Below are positions 1-9,342 of a stretch of DNA of 64,000 bases, piece after piece (within the stretch, counting starts at the first letter, position 1; every line of letters begins with the position of its first letter). Below the pieces are notes generated by a model. That model was not told the origin of the DNA. It did not search any database and saw nothing but the letters and a program-made list of their open reading frames with translations. The translations under genes were made by a program, and so were the position numbers. The stretch comes from Plutella xylostella (taxonomy: Eukaryota > Arthropoda > Insecta > Lepidoptera > Plutellidae): positions 10,664,001-10,728,000 of the forward strand of contig NC_064002.1 in the NCBI RefSeq assembly GCF_932276165.1. Direction: 5' to 3'.

Positions 1-26
1 AGCAGCAACGCTTATATTGTGTCTTA

Positions 27-259
27 CACTCACGGGCAATATAAAGGTTCCACTCACAAAATTCCGACACCAAACGACCCCAATATTATCAACCATTTAA
101 TAAAAAAATTGACCAAAATATGACTGTTTGTAGTTGGTAATAGCCTGATGCTCTGTTAAATGTAATTCAATGTTACAGAAGGTGTCATTAAGCAAGCCTT
201 TTCCGTTTAGGAGTAATTTAGTGATTTTCTCAGTGGAACCTTTTCATTGCCCGTGAGTG
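27..259. mobile_element. MITE with TA target-site duplication
   Basis: Terminal inverted repeats are visible: the left end reads CACTCACGGGCAAT and the right end ATTGCCCGTGAGTG. A second inverted block follows further in (GGTTCCACT / AGTGGAACC). The dinucleotide TA flanks both ends (25-26 and 260-261), as expected of Tc1/mariner-type non-autonomous elements. There is no coding capacity. A diverged relative lies at 16566-16782. Confidence 0.8.
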
Positions 260-261
260 TA

Positions 262-1326
262 TTTTCCGACAAACAAACGGTGAAGTAGGGTTGCAAATTC
301 ACAAAACAGTAAATATATTTTTAAACTGTTTTATTATCTCAATTACCTAGTTACAGTAAATACAAACGTCGATAAACAATATAAATAGTAAATAAGTATA
401 TAATATACCTACCCCGAAAGAAATAAAATTGATGTACTTACTCACTCATTACATCTTTAACCTTTGCATGTACAAATAAATGATTTACAATTGCTACTGT
501 CTGTACCTATTTAGCTATTTTATTTACATTGATTTGCAGAATATTACCTTTTTGCACATGATCATGTTTTGCTAATAATACCTAATTATTATAATGTATC
601 ATAATTTCCTGTCTAGACACTTTACTTTAAATTGTTCTTCACTGAACGTAACACTGCAAACAGACCAATATGATTCACTTATTACCTGATGTAGTTTCTA
701 GCACTGTTTTTGGGAGACACTTTTCTTCACATAATTAAGTAGTATAACGTTATGACGTTATCCGAACCTTCGAATATTATGTACTTCTTGTATAATTTCT
801 CAGTAATAATTTACCTTCAGCTTTTGAGCTAACACAGATCCATCCACTTCTATTGTATTATCCATACTTGCTTTATTAAAGAAGATTCTTACCAATCACA
901 TCCCACCCCACGATATAACCATACCACTTCTTACATGTCAGCAAGAGTTTGCTAGAACATGATAGCACCACCATTCGACTTCGACCCTTCCTTCTCATAT
1001 GCTAGAGGGAGATGTCACTACGTCAGTCCACTTCGGGTGTGGTTTACGGTTGCTTAGCAGAGTTGCGTCGTAAGATTACTAGCTAATAGCGGTGTCTGTT
1101 AGGATACGGGTTCTGTACGTTGGGGTTGGACTGGACAGGGTAACCCTGGGTGATGCTGCCAGGCTTTGATGTCTGTGGACCAAGAAAAAATATTAATTAA
1201 TAACACTTCACATAAATCTAAATTGGAGGTACAATAACTTAATTTTATCATAAAATTTAGGTTTATGTTTAAATCAGACGGCAGGTCATTTCTGCTGATG
1301 ACCCATTGACAGTTATGGCCAGTGTT
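262..1326. other. Stretch with no recognisable gene
   Basis: AT-rich, stop-rich DNA. No exon matching Gps2 was found on the minus strand and no repeat family was recognised. The more GC-balanced part around 1020-1180 did not resolve into anything nameable. The missing 3' end of Gps2 could lie here as short exons or beyond the left edge. Confidence 0.5.
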
Positions 1327-1392
1327 ATGGCGTTTCTTGGGAAAACACTATGTCAAGTAAACTATTGTTGGCTAATGCTGATGATGATTATT
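1327..1392 (+). repeat. RTE LINE 3'-end remnant
   Basis: The stretch resembles the end of an RTE-type ORF2 and its short tail (GCGTTTCTTGGGAAAACACT, then a GATGATGAT-rich end). It matches the same signature at 3920, 45525 and, in reverse, at 38640, 41640 and 63897. Only the last few dozen bases of the element are present, as is usual for dead RTE copies. Confidence 0.55.
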
Positions 1393-1479
1393 TATAAGAG
1401 TAGAAGCCTGCGCAGACCAGCTACTATCACCCAAGTACTTTTGTCCGTTGTTACCACACACAAGGTCAGTCACTAGACG

Positions 1480-1712
1480 GTCGAATGGTATAGTGGTTAG
1501 TGGCCCTGACTGCTATGCCGAAGGTCCCCGGTTCGATTCCCGGCTGGAGCAGATATGTCTTTTAAGAGAGATATTTGTACTCGGGTCTTGGTTATTGACA
1601 TTTATATTTAATGTTTCTATCTACGAGTATCTATTTGTTTAGATAGGGATCTGCGTAGTTTGGGATCGCATGGCCGTCTGTGAGATGTCCCCACATATTA
1701 TTATTATTATTA
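1480..1712 (+). mobile_element. tRNA-derived SINE
   Basis: A tRNA-like head contains an A-box-like stretch TGGTATAGTGG (1486-1496) and a B box GGTTCGATTCC (1530-1540). It is followed by a tRNA-unrelated body (TTTGTACTCGGGTCTTGG) and a simple ATT-repeat tail near 1697-1712. This head-body-tail order is that of tRNA-derived SINEs common in lepidopteran genomes. The cloverleaf is not clean enough to be a functional tRNA. Confidence 0.8.
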
Positions 1713-1734
1713 GGTACAGTCAGCCACATCCAAC

Positions 1735-1827
1735 CTGCATGGGCGCGTGGTGCGAGTGCGTGGGCGCGTGGCGCGACGCCGGCGGCTGCGCGTACACGGC
1801 GCCGCCGCTGACCGCCGCGTGGTGCGC
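1735..1827 (-). CDS. Gps2: Gps2 probable coding exon 8
   Basis: A very GC-rich minus-strand stretch open for 31 codons, encoding GGAVYAQPPASRHAPTHSHH-type sequence and ending APMQ/GTTGGA. Vertebrate GPS2 has a similar Ala/Gln/Pro/His/Tyr-rich region. The strongest acceptor (TCTCAG, exon from 1831) gives the wrong phase after exon 7. The acceptor four bases further in (GCGAG/GCG) keeps frame and is used for the coordinates here; an unseen intervening exon is the alternative. Confidence 0.6.
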
Positions 1828-4800
1828 CTCGCTGAGACCGATTAGGACTTGCGGCTGTGGAGGGAGAAGGAATTTATTTATTTATTCTATTTAGATTTAT
1901 AGATAACAGCCTTATTCATAGAAAAGTTATAGAACGTTTTAACTGTTGTCCCTTTCTGTCAAAGAACAAATTGTTCTAATTAGCTAAAACGTCCTCTAAC
2001 TTTTCTATGAATAAGGGGGTTAGTCTTCTTTCTTTAGGTATATAATTATAACTATATAGAGGTCAGGTAGGGGCGCGGGCTGCAAGCAGCACCAGCAGTT
2101 GTCGCTTCGCTCAGCCTTCCAGGATTTCGGGTATGATGGTTTGAATTATTTTGCCTCGCTTCGCTCGGCTCTTCTCTAGGTCTTAGAATGGTGGTTTCGG
2201 TTGTTTTGCCTCGCTTTGCTCGGCTCTTCAGTTAAATACGCAGTTCGTGTTTATAGTACTAGTTTTGCCTCGATTCGCTCGGCTCTTTAGGCTTTGGAAT
2301 TATGGGTTCAGTTATTTATGTTAGAGTTATTATGTACGTTGTAATGTCAAAAGTGTTAATTTTATCATAGATATTATTTGGAAAACAAATGAAAAATACC
2401 CTAAAAATGGTGGATTTTTATTTGAAATTTCATAAATGTATTGTCGCGTGATAAGTGCATGTTGTAGTTCAGTACCTTGTCCTTGTTGGGGTCGTGCTTG
2501 TTGTTGACGTCCATATACAGCGGCTGCTGTGGGGGCGCGTACAGCAGGGGGTGCGCGGGGTGGGGCGCGTACAGCAGCGGGGGGGGGCGCGGGGCCGCCG
2601 GGCGCGACATGCAGTAGTAGGGGGAGGAGGCGGTGCCGCCGACGTTCGAGTACTGGGAGTGCGGCTCTGGAATTAGAAGACAGGGTTAACTGTTAATCTT
2701 TTGTATACAAATGCACAAAAGGAACCTACTGAATTGACGCATCAACTGTATCTTACAACTATACGTCCAGTGCACCCTAGGCAACCAGCGACAAACAAAT
2801 AATTTGTCTATCTAATATTAATTTCACCTCGGTGAAAAAATCATATCCAGTAACTACAAATAACCTCATTAAACAAGTACAATTCAGTAAATAAAACTTA
2901 CTATTCCATAGAACGCGTGCTGTCAACTGTCGGCGGCCATCTTCCAACTCTGAAAAAACAATTGAACATTCTTTATTTGCAGTAATGGTTATTTTTATGT
3001 GGACTATAGTATAAAACTGACATTATTCTATTAGCAATAAAGTATTGAATTCCAACACGTAAGACTATCATAGGGTGCTTACATAGAGAATCAGGTTACC
3101 GATACAGGTATGTGTACCGGTGTGTGCGAAAGCGCTCATGACATTAAAAAATCCGGGAAATGCCCCGTGAGTGAGCGCTTTTACATATACCGGTACAGGT
3201 GAGTAAGCACCCATACACAATATACACTATGCAATCTTAAATTATACAAATAGTGACAAAGTGGTGACCCCAACACTCACTGTGATCCGTGTACATGGTC
3301 TGGTGTTTGACGGGCGGTTGGTGGCGGTGCGGGTACATATTGTGTGGATATGTGGGCGACGGGCTGCGCTGTCGCTTCACGCCTTGCACGCCCATCGGTT
3401 GCTGCAAATATAGGTTTTATAAGTATTGGTTTAAGGGTGGTAAGAAGTAGGATGGTTTGGTAATTTTGAATGATTTATAGTAATCATACAAATCTCAAAC
3501 ACATATTTTACTATTTGGTGGGGTACTCTGCTCTAGTTTCCACAGATTAGCTGATGAGGATCACCAAAATAAAGTCAACGCATCAATTCACCTCAACCAT
3601 CTTCACCTTTAGAACAGTTTAAACAAAAAGTACATGTTTCTGACATACCAAGTGGCACCTCAAGCCATGTATGTAGATGTTTTTCCACAGCTACACTACA
3701 CTAACCTTATTCATCATGTGATTATCATTGGGCTGCCCGCGGCCCTGTGGCGGCGGCTCGCCCTGCCCTGATGAAGGCATTGAGGAGAACATTGGCATCT
3801 GCATGTTGCCTCCCATGCCGCCCATCTTCATTGGCTGCATCTCGCTGGGAAGTGGAATAAGAGTTTAAGATAGATGTTAGGCAACCTGAGTTGAAGGTTG
3901 TGGCAGAGTAAGGAAAGCCAAGCAGAGTGTGGTGGCATTTCTTGGGAGAGGCCTGTGTCTCAAAGAGGGTGATGATAAGCTGATATTTTGAAGATAAGAG
4001 AGCAAATTCTACAGTAACTATGGATCATTGGCATGCCTTGGTGTTCAAAAAACTGTATAGTACCTATCTTTCTACAATGTTGTTGATTTAAGTTAATAAT
4101 GAACATTGTTGATTAAAATAGGTGCAACAATACTTGTGAGGCTTTAAAGCTAGTACTGAGGAGTTAGGCTGGCTGAGCTAAAAGTAAAGGGATATGTACA
4201 AAGGTTCCACTCGAGGGAGTTACACACAGAAACTTCACCCCCTTTCAGATTAGAATAAAGCTAATACTCACTTGGATTCTTTCTGCTGCTGTCGTTTCCG
4301 AACCTCATCTTCATTGAGCAGTTTCTTCAGCTGCATGAACAGCTTCTGTTTCTCCTTCTCCAGCTGCTTCAGCTTCTGCTCTAATTGCTCAATCTGCTCT
4401 TTTGTTTCCTCTGTAAAATAATGTCTAATAATAATGGGGGCACAATAGGAGCCACCATCAACCCAGCACACAAGAGGAGTAAGTAAGTCACCCCAGGCAG
4501 TCAGCAACTGACATCTTATCTAAATAGTTAATCCGTATACTGGCTAACTCTAAACCAGTTCTAGTGTTTATCAGAGTCCGGATTGATAAAAACCTTCAGA
4601 AGTTTTAAGTAAGTAGTTTTACTTAATTAAGTAATTTTAGTGCTATCAGTGTATGTAGATTGGAGGACATAACATAGGGGTCTACAGTAAAAAACGGCGA
4701 CAAAAAGGCTTCTTTGGTGAAAAGTATTCTGGAATGATTGTAAACAGTCCGACTTTGTGTACAAACAACATTACCTAGAGTCATGACATCCTGTCTCTCT

Positions 4801-7800
4801 CTGGCTTCCCTCTCTTTCCGCAGTCTTTCTTCTTCAACCTCAGCTTCATATTCTGAAAAACAATAGCATTTGTTGAAACAATTAAAACTATTCAGAATTC
4901 TTAAGCATTGCCCACTAAGAATGCAATATCACCAATATCCAAAACCAATCAAGTGACATTTCGAACCAAATGTCGGTCATGGAAGCTCGTGTGCAGGCAA
5001 TTGAAGTCAATCAGACCATCTTAACTGAGTATACAGAGAGAATCACTGAACTTGAGGCTCAAATCAACGATAATGATCAATGGCTGCGTTCCAATAACGT
5101 CGAAATTAAAGGAGTTCCCATGAAAGCCAATGAAAATCTTTTCGATTTGGTGAGCAAGATTGGTTCTGTAATCAACTATAACGTAACTAAAACCCAACTG
5201 AACTATGTAACAAGAGTACCATCGCGCAACTCGGGTCTACCAAAACCAATCATCGTCTCTTTCTTAAACCGCTACGCGAAAGAGGATTTTATTGCGGCTA
5301 GTCGAATCTCGAAAGGACTGACAGCTGCTAACATTGGATTTGGAGATTCAAGCAGGATATACATAAACGACCACCTTACAATGGCTAACAAGCAGCTTCT
5401 TACAAAAGCAAAGCAGTCAGCGAAAAATTGTGACTTTCAATTCATATGGGTCAAGCACTCGAAGATTATGGCTCGCAAAAATGCTACTTCTAAGGTATTT
5501 CAAATTCGTTCTGATCTGGATATTTCTAAAATTAACTAAATTATCTTGCTATTCCGTAAAACCCGCCACTTCTGAATATGTACTAAATCCCTTTATGTTA
5601 ATAACTCATAAATGTTTGAGAGCCTTTGGTTATCTATTCACTTCAAACGGCACAAAAAACCTTTTGTATTCGCACATTTGTGAGCTTGAACGACGATTAC
5701 TGATAACGCTGTTTACCTGTCTTAACTTAATTGCTTCAATTTTGCACCATAATATTATGAGCTTAAGTGTTTTACCTTTGCTTACTGTTATTACTGTTTG
5801 TCATAAAAGCAACTTAACTAAAATATTGAACTATTTGAAGTGCGCACGTTTAACTGTGAACCTTATTTCTATGTATTTACAGTCTTGGATATTTTATCCT
5901 ACCTTGGGACTGCTTTTGCTTTTTGTTAACTACTTGATTGCTTTTGGTAGCGTAATTTTGTACCCGCTTAGAATAAATGTAAAATGCAGTGATCTCTTAT
6001 AAGATATACTACCAAAATGTAAGAGGTTTGCGTACCAAGACGGAGCTGTTTTCTCGTAATGTGGCATTAAATAATTACGACATTATTACTTTAACGGAAA
6101 CATGGCTTTTGGACAGTATATTTGATCAAGAACTATTCGACAGTAGATACTTTATCTGTCGTCGTGACCGTGATTATGTGAAGACAAAGCAAACCCGCGG
6201 TGGCGGCGTTCTGATTGCAATTAAAAAGGAACTACTATTCGAACCTTGCCCCCACTGGCACTCAAGCGCGGAAGATATTTGGCTAACCATTAAAATAAAA
6301 ACTCATAGTCCAAATAAATATATAAAACTACATTTATGCTGCATTTACATCTGTGCAGAGAATGAGGGAAATTCCTTTAAATTGCAAATACATAACTTTA
6401 CAAATAAATTACAAAATATTATGACTAATAATTCTACAGACCATTTCTTGATAGCAGGCGATTTTAACATGAGTTACATTACGTGGACTAAATCTGACGT
6501 AGGTGTGACTCCTTCTTACATAAATAGCGAGCCAGCTACAGATCTTATTGATACGCTATCGCTGTGCAATCTTACTCAGTTTAACTTAATAACAAATAAA
6601 GATAATAGAATTCTCGACCTAATTTTATCAAATACCACTTTAGAGGTTACCCAATGTTATGACCCGTTAATTCCGGAGGATCCTTATCACAAAGCACTCA
6701 TCATTGAATATATTTTAACTGATTCATTGCCTCTTTCCTATTCTAAACAAACAAAATATATTTTTAACAAAGGCGATTATGCTAAAATCAACACAGAAAT
6801 TGAAAATAAACCATGGAATCTTTTGTTTTCTTCTTTATCAGTTAATGAGGCGGTAACTTTATTTTATGACATAATTTATGAGCTTCGTGATAGGTATATT
6901 CCTACTCAGTCTCGTTCCAAATTTAATTATCCCGTGTGGTATAGCACAGCGTTAATCAAAATTCTAAAAGAAAAAAATAAATATTTAAAAAAGTTTAAGA
7001 CGTACGGAAATTTATCAGATAAATGTTCGTTTGATCTTTTACGATTAAGAGCTAAAAAAGTAGAACGTGACTGTTATGAATCATATTTGACACTAGTCGA
7101 AAACTCGCTAATTGATAACCCGAAAGTATTTTGGAATTTCATTAAAAATAAACGTGGTGATTCCGGTTTCCCATCGACAATGACTTACTCTAATACATCA
7201 TGCGACACTGTTCAAGGAATCGCCAACTTATTCAGTTCTTATTTTAGTTCTACTTTTTCAAGTTCATCGAACTGCACGGTTAACATAAATAACACGGACA
7301 ATTCAGGAAACTCTGCTGGTGATCTCCACATAATTACTGTTGAAGATGATACTGTAGAGAAGCTTCTTTGTAACCTGGATATCAATAAATCCGCGGGTCC
7401 AGATGGGTTACCAGCATCTTTCCTTCGATACTGTGCTAGCTCTTTAAAGGTTCCTATAGGTATTCTTTTTAGAAAATGTTTCTCAGAGGGTAGCGTACCT
7501 ATTATTTGGAAGTCCGCGTTTATAAGTCCAATTCATAAAAAAGGACCAAAAAAGCTTGTTGAAAATTATCGACCTATTTCTAAGCTCTGTCTTATTGCCA
7601 AAATTATGGAAAAAATTGTCTACGATCAGATGTATTCGGCTTTAAAACCAATATTTTCACCGCAACAGCATGGTTTCCTTAAGGGAAGATCAACTGTCTC
7701 AAATCTAGCTTTACTGAATGACTGTATTACTGAACGTATGGATAGGGGTGACCAAGTTGACGTAATCTATACCGACTTCAGTAAAGCTTTTGATCGAATT

Positions 7801-9342
7801 GACCACGCGCTTCTTTTGAATAAACTTCTAAGACTGGGTATAAGGGGTAACCTCTTTAGGTGGTTTTGCTCATATGTCGATAACAGATCGCAAGCTGTTG
7901 TACTCAACGGTTTTATGTCTCCTTGGTCTGGCATTCCTTCTGGCGTTCCGCAAGGGTCCCTTTTAGGGCCCTTACTGTTTATAATTTTTGTAAATGACAT
8001 AGACTCCTGTTTTCAGCATTCTATGTGTCTATTATTTGCTGATGATTTAAAATTATTTCGCACAGTCAATAACATTGAGCAACAAAATCTTTTACAGGAG
8101 GACCTTATCAGATTTGACCACTATTGTCATACTAATAAATTAGATCTAAACATTTCAAAATGCTACACAGTATCTTACACTAGAAAAATCCATATTTTCC
8201 TATCTAATTACACTCTCAGAGGTTTACACATCCAGAGAAGTAATAACATTCGTGATTTAGGAGTTATACATGACTCGAAATTGGTTTTTGATCAACATAT
8301 AGATGCTATAACTACAAAAGCTTTAAAATCCCTAGGTTTCATCATGAGAGTCTCTAAATCTTTTCGGTCATTGAAATCTCTGAAGGTTCTCTACTGTGCT
8401 TACGTAAGAAGTATTCTGGAATATGCCTCCCAAATTTGGAACCCTCGGTACAAAGATTACGTCTCTAGATTGGAAAAAATTCAGAAAAAATTCATACGGT
8501 TTTTAAGATTTAAATTCCACTTGCCAAAGGAATCATATGAAATGTCTTGCAAACGCCTACACTTACTTCCACTTTATATAAGAAGAGAAGCTGCCGATAT
8601 TTCGTATTTAATCAATATAATTAATGGTAAGACTGATTGCTCAGATCTAGTCGCAAAGCTTAAATTTTATGTCCCTAGTCGCCTACCCCGTCACCATTCC
8701 ATAATGCAAATTCCACTTGTAAAAACTAATTATAGACAGAATTCATTTTTTATACGTGCGAGTAATTCACTTAATAAAATTTATAGCGATTCAGAGTTTG
8801 ATCCATTCAGTAAGAAACATAGTAATGTTAATAGATACCTAACAGTTGCTTTTGTGAACAAAATAATTTAAGTCTAAGTCTAAGACAGTCTACCTAATAA
8901 TCTTATCTAGTTTTAGTTAACTTAGTTGTTTTTATTAAGTAAAGATATTAGTGTTTTAGTATTAGTGTGTGTTACAGCTGGTGTCGTGTAACGCCTACGT
9001 ATAATAACTAAGGATTGAGTTCTGGAACCGGTCTCAGCGCTGAATAGCGAAGAGATGGGTTCTAGAATTCAATCCTTACCATTGGAACCATATGTGGGAA
9101 CTTGTAATTGGCTAGTAGCTGTTTACCTGATATGTTCATATTGTGTTGTAGCTGTAAGTTCTCCAAATATTATAAAATAAAATAAAATAAAATAATATCA
9201 ACAACAAAACGCAAATCCTTCCCATCTTATTACCTTCTTTCTTTCTCTGCCGTTCCCGTATAATGTACCGTTTGAGGGCATTCCACATCTTCTGGTCAGC
9301 GTCATTTTGCTCCTCGCCAGCAGTGGTCGTCGCAGCAGGCAT
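1735..9342 (-). CDS. Gps2: Gps2, G protein pathway suppressor 2 (multi-exon gene, 3' end incomplete)
   Basis: GPS2 is a nuclear corepressor subunit that bridges NCoR/SMRT, TBL1 and HDAC3 and restrains JNK and inflammatory signalling (family knowledge). Coding exons read by splice sites and phase are 9342-9234, 4852-4775, 4410-4272, 3844-3706, 3401-3281, 2949-2902, 2666-2476 and 1827-1735. The diagnostic block TLEETKEQ spans the junction of exons 2 and 3 (about residues 61-68). It is followed by a Lys/Glu/Gln-rich coiled coil with FMQLKKLLNEDE, closely matching vertebrate GPS2. The C-terminal part is rich in Met, Pro, His and Tyr, also typical. Intron 1 (about 4.4 kb) is filled by an antisense LINE. 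No stop codon was identified, so the end of the protein is missing. Confidence 0.88.
1907..2019. mobile_element. Palindromic MITE (TAA/TTA-flanked)
   Basis: The left arm contains CTTATTCATAGAAAAGTTAT and the right arm the complementary ACTTTTCTATGAATAAG, with the centre built on GAACAAATTGTTC. It is flanked by TAA on the left and TTA on the right. It is a shorter, diverged copy of the near-perfect palindrome at 60293-60439. Confidence 0.75.
2052..2310 (-). mobile_element. Small Helitron-like fragment with GCCTCGCTTCGCTCGGC repeats
   Basis: It begins with TAGAGGTC and GGCGCGGGCTGCAAGCAGC, the reverse complement of the 3' terminal hairpin of the large array elements at 17485, 22945 and 33232. 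It then carries four degenerate copies of the 17-mer that forms minisatellite C of that array. It looks like an internally deleted member of the same family in the opposite orientation. Confidence 0.6.
2476..2666 (-). CDS. Gps2: Gps2 coding exon 7
   Basis: A 191-nt GC-rich exon after CTAATTCCAG with donor GACAAG/GTACTG, phase 0 at its end. It encodes PHSQYSNVGGTASSPYYCMS, then a Pro-rich segment with repeated LLYAPHP / LLYAPPQ motifs, ending NNKHDPNKDK. It stands out from the AT-rich surroundings in base composition, typical of selected coding DNA here. Confidence 0.8.
2902..2949 (-). CDS. Gps2: Gps2 candidate cassette exon 6 (48 nt)
   Basis: Flanked by acceptor TTTTTTCAG and donor AATA/GTAAGT. 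It is exactly 16 codons long and enters and leaves in the same phase, so exon 5 can splice to it or past it to exon 7 with the same codon restored. It encodes KLEDGRRQLTARVLWN, compositionally unlike its neighbours. Either an alternatively spliced microexon or a decoy pair of splice sites. Confidence 0.5.
3073..3212. mobile_element. MITE in Gps2 intron
   Basis: Terminal inverted repeats GGGTGCTTAC and GTAAGCACCC enclose 140 bp; inner parts (ACAGGTATGTGTACCGG and TACATATACCGGTACAGGT) also pair. No coding potential and no clear target-site duplication. It lies in the intron between Gps2 exons 5 and 6. Confidence 0.65.
3281..3401 (-). CDS. Gps2: Gps2 coding exon 5
   Basis: A 121-nt exon after TATTTGCAG with donor CACA/GTGAGT. 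The peptide begins QPMGVQGVKRQRSPSPTYPH and continues His/Pro-rich to MYTDH. KRQRSPSP looks like a nuclear-localisation and phosphorylation-prone patch. The exon ends with one extra base, which is compatible with joining either exon 6 or exon 7. Confidence 0.82.
3706..3844 (-). CDS. Gps2: Gps2 coding exon 4
   Basis: A 139-nt exon after TTCCCAG, ending AATAAG/GTTAGT in phase 0. It encodes a Met/Gly-rich stretch (NEMQPMKMGGMGGNMQMPMF) and then Pro/Gln/Gly-rich residues ending in NDNHMMNK. Low complexity, predicted disordered. Confidence 0.8.
3920..3985 (+). repeat. RTE LINE 3'-end remnant
   Basis: GTGGCATTTCTTGGGAGAGG followed by CCTGTGTCTC and a GATGATAAGCTGAT tail is the decayed end of an RTE ORF2, as in the better preserved copy ending at 20238. 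It lies in a Gps2 intron. Confidence 0.5.
4272..4410 (-). CDS. Gps2: Gps2 coding exon 3 (coiled coil)
   Basis: A 139-nt exon flanked by TTTTACAG and CCAA/GTGAGT. It encodes EETKEQIEQLEQKLKQLE followed by the FMQLKKLL block, the best conserved part of GPS2. A leucine heptad pattern supports a coiled coil. Entry and exit phases agree with exons 2 and 4. Confidence 0.9.
4775..4852 (-). CDS. Gps2: Gps2 coding exon 2
   Basis: A 78-nt exon between acceptor TTTTTCAG and donor CTAG/GTAATG, with phase 1 in and phase 1 out. It encodes an extremely charged helix (EYEAEVEEERLRKERE...) ending in VMTL, which joins EETKEQ of the next exon. The charge pattern is that of the GPS2 N-terminal coiled coil that contacts TBL1 and SMRT. 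Confidence 0.85.
4970..5539 (+). CDS. LINE ORF1 protein, N-terminally truncated
   Basis: 189 codons from the first ATG; the frame is open further left to 4919. The N-terminal half is a coiled coil (ARVQAIEVNQTILTEYTERI). The C-terminal half carries the VEIKGVP ... VTRVPSR ... RIYINDHLT block seen in ORF1 proteins of insect LINEs, which resemble baculovirus FP-like chaperone domains. Its role is RNA binding and RNP formation. Shorter than typical ORF1 proteins because the 5' end is missing. Confidence 0.72.
   Translation: MSVMEARVQAIEVNQTILTEYTERITELEAQINDNDQWLRSNNVEIKGVPMKANENLFDLVSKIGSVINYNVTKTQLNYVTRVPSRNSGLPKPIIVSFLNRYAKEDFIAASRISKGLTAANIGFGDSSRIYINDHLTMANKQLLTKAKQSAKNCDFQFIWVKHSKIMARKNATSKVFQIRSDLDISKIN
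5983..8871 (+). CDS. LINE ORF2: endonuclease and reverse transcriptase
   Basis: About 960 codons without interruption. An APE-type endonuclease has YYQNVRGL near the start, TLTETWL with the catalytic Glu, GDFNMSY, and a terminal His in PYHKAL. A reverse transcriptase follows with NYRPIS, DFSKAFDRIDH, GVPQGSLLGPLLF and the catalytic FADD at about residues 683-686. The frame follows a stop at 5980-5982, and no ATG precedes the endonuclease motifs, so either the start was lost or translation is non-canonical. Otherwise intact. Confidence 0.87.
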   Translation, partial: NAVISYKIYYQNVRGLRTKTELFSRNVALNNYDIITLTETWLLDSIFDQELFDSRYFICRRDRDYVKTKQTRGGGVLIAIKKELLFEPCPHWHSSAEDIWLTIKIKTHSPNKYIKLHLCCIYICAENEGNSFKLQIHNFTNKLQNIMTNNSTDHFLIAGDFNMSYITWTKSDVGVTPSYINSEPATDLIDTLSLCNLTQFNLITNKDNRILDLILSNTTLEVTQCYDPLIPEDPYHKALIIEYILTDSLPLSYSKQTKYIFNKGDYAKINTEIENKPWNLLFSSLSVNEAVTLFYDIIYELRDRYIPTQSRSKFNYPVWYSTALIKILKEKNKYLKKFKTYGNLSDKCSFDLLRLRAKKVERDCYESYLTLVENSLIDNPKVFWNFIKNKRGDSGFPSTMTYSNTSCDTVQGIANLFSSYFSSTFSSSSNCTVNINNTDNSGNSAGDLHIITVEDDTVEKLLCNLDINKSAGPDGLPASFLRYCASSLKVPIGILFRKCFSEGSVPIIWKSAFISPIHKKGPKKLVENYRPISKLCLIAKIMEKIVYDQMYSALKPIFSPQQHGFLKGRSTVSNLALLNDCITERMDRGDQVDVIYTDFSKAFDRIDHALLLNKLLRLGIRGNLFRWFCSYVDNRSQAVVLNGFMSPWSGIPSGVPQGSLLGPLLFIIFVNDIDSCFQHSMCLLFADDLKLFRTVNNIEQQNLLQEDLIRFDHYCHTNKLDLNISKCYTVSYTRKIHIFLSNYTLRGLHIQRSNNIRDLGVIHDSKLVFDQHIDAITTKALKSLGFIMRVSKSFRSLKSLKVLYCAYVRSILEYASQIWNPRYKDYVSRLEKIQKKFIRFLRFKFHLPKESYEMSCKRLHLLPLYIRREAADISYLINIINGKTDCSDLVAKLKFYVPSRLPRHHSIMQIPLVKTNYRQNSFFIRASNSLNKIYSDSEFDPFSKKHSNVNRYLTVAFVNKII
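9234..9342 (-). CDS. Gps2: Gps2 coding exon 1
   Basis: ATG at 9342-9340 opens a 36-codon exon plus one base, ending at the donor GAAG/GTAATA. The peptide starts MPAATTTAGEE and continues with a basic amphipathic stretch ALKRYIIRERQRKK, equivalent to the conserved N terminus of GPS2. The frame stays open upstream of the ATG, so a more upstream start cannot be excluded; this ATG gives the length usual for the family. Confidence 0.82.

Larger units (their letters stand above)
4919..9197 (+). mobile_element. LINE (CR1/Jockey superfamily), 5'-truncated, in Gps2 intron 1
   Basis: The element contains a partial ORF1 and a full-length ORF2 with endonuclease and reverse transcriptase, followed by about 300 bp of 3' UTR and a tail of AATAA-type units (9168-9197). 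The ORF1 frame is open at its left edge without a start, so the copy is 5'-truncated near 4919-4930. It lies antisense to the host gene. A target-site duplication is not clear; ATATCA-like words occur at both ends but are too short to count. Confidence 0.85.

Noticed and set aside
1480..1555. Functional tRNA gene
   Set aside because: A and B boxes are present but the arms do not form a convincing cloverleaf, and the sequence continues into a SINE body and simple-repeat tail.
5430..6002. 190-codon open frame between LINE ORF1 and ORF2
   Set aside because: Hydrophobic, AT-driven composition, overlaps ORF1 in another frame and has no family resemblance; an inter-ORF spacer artefact.
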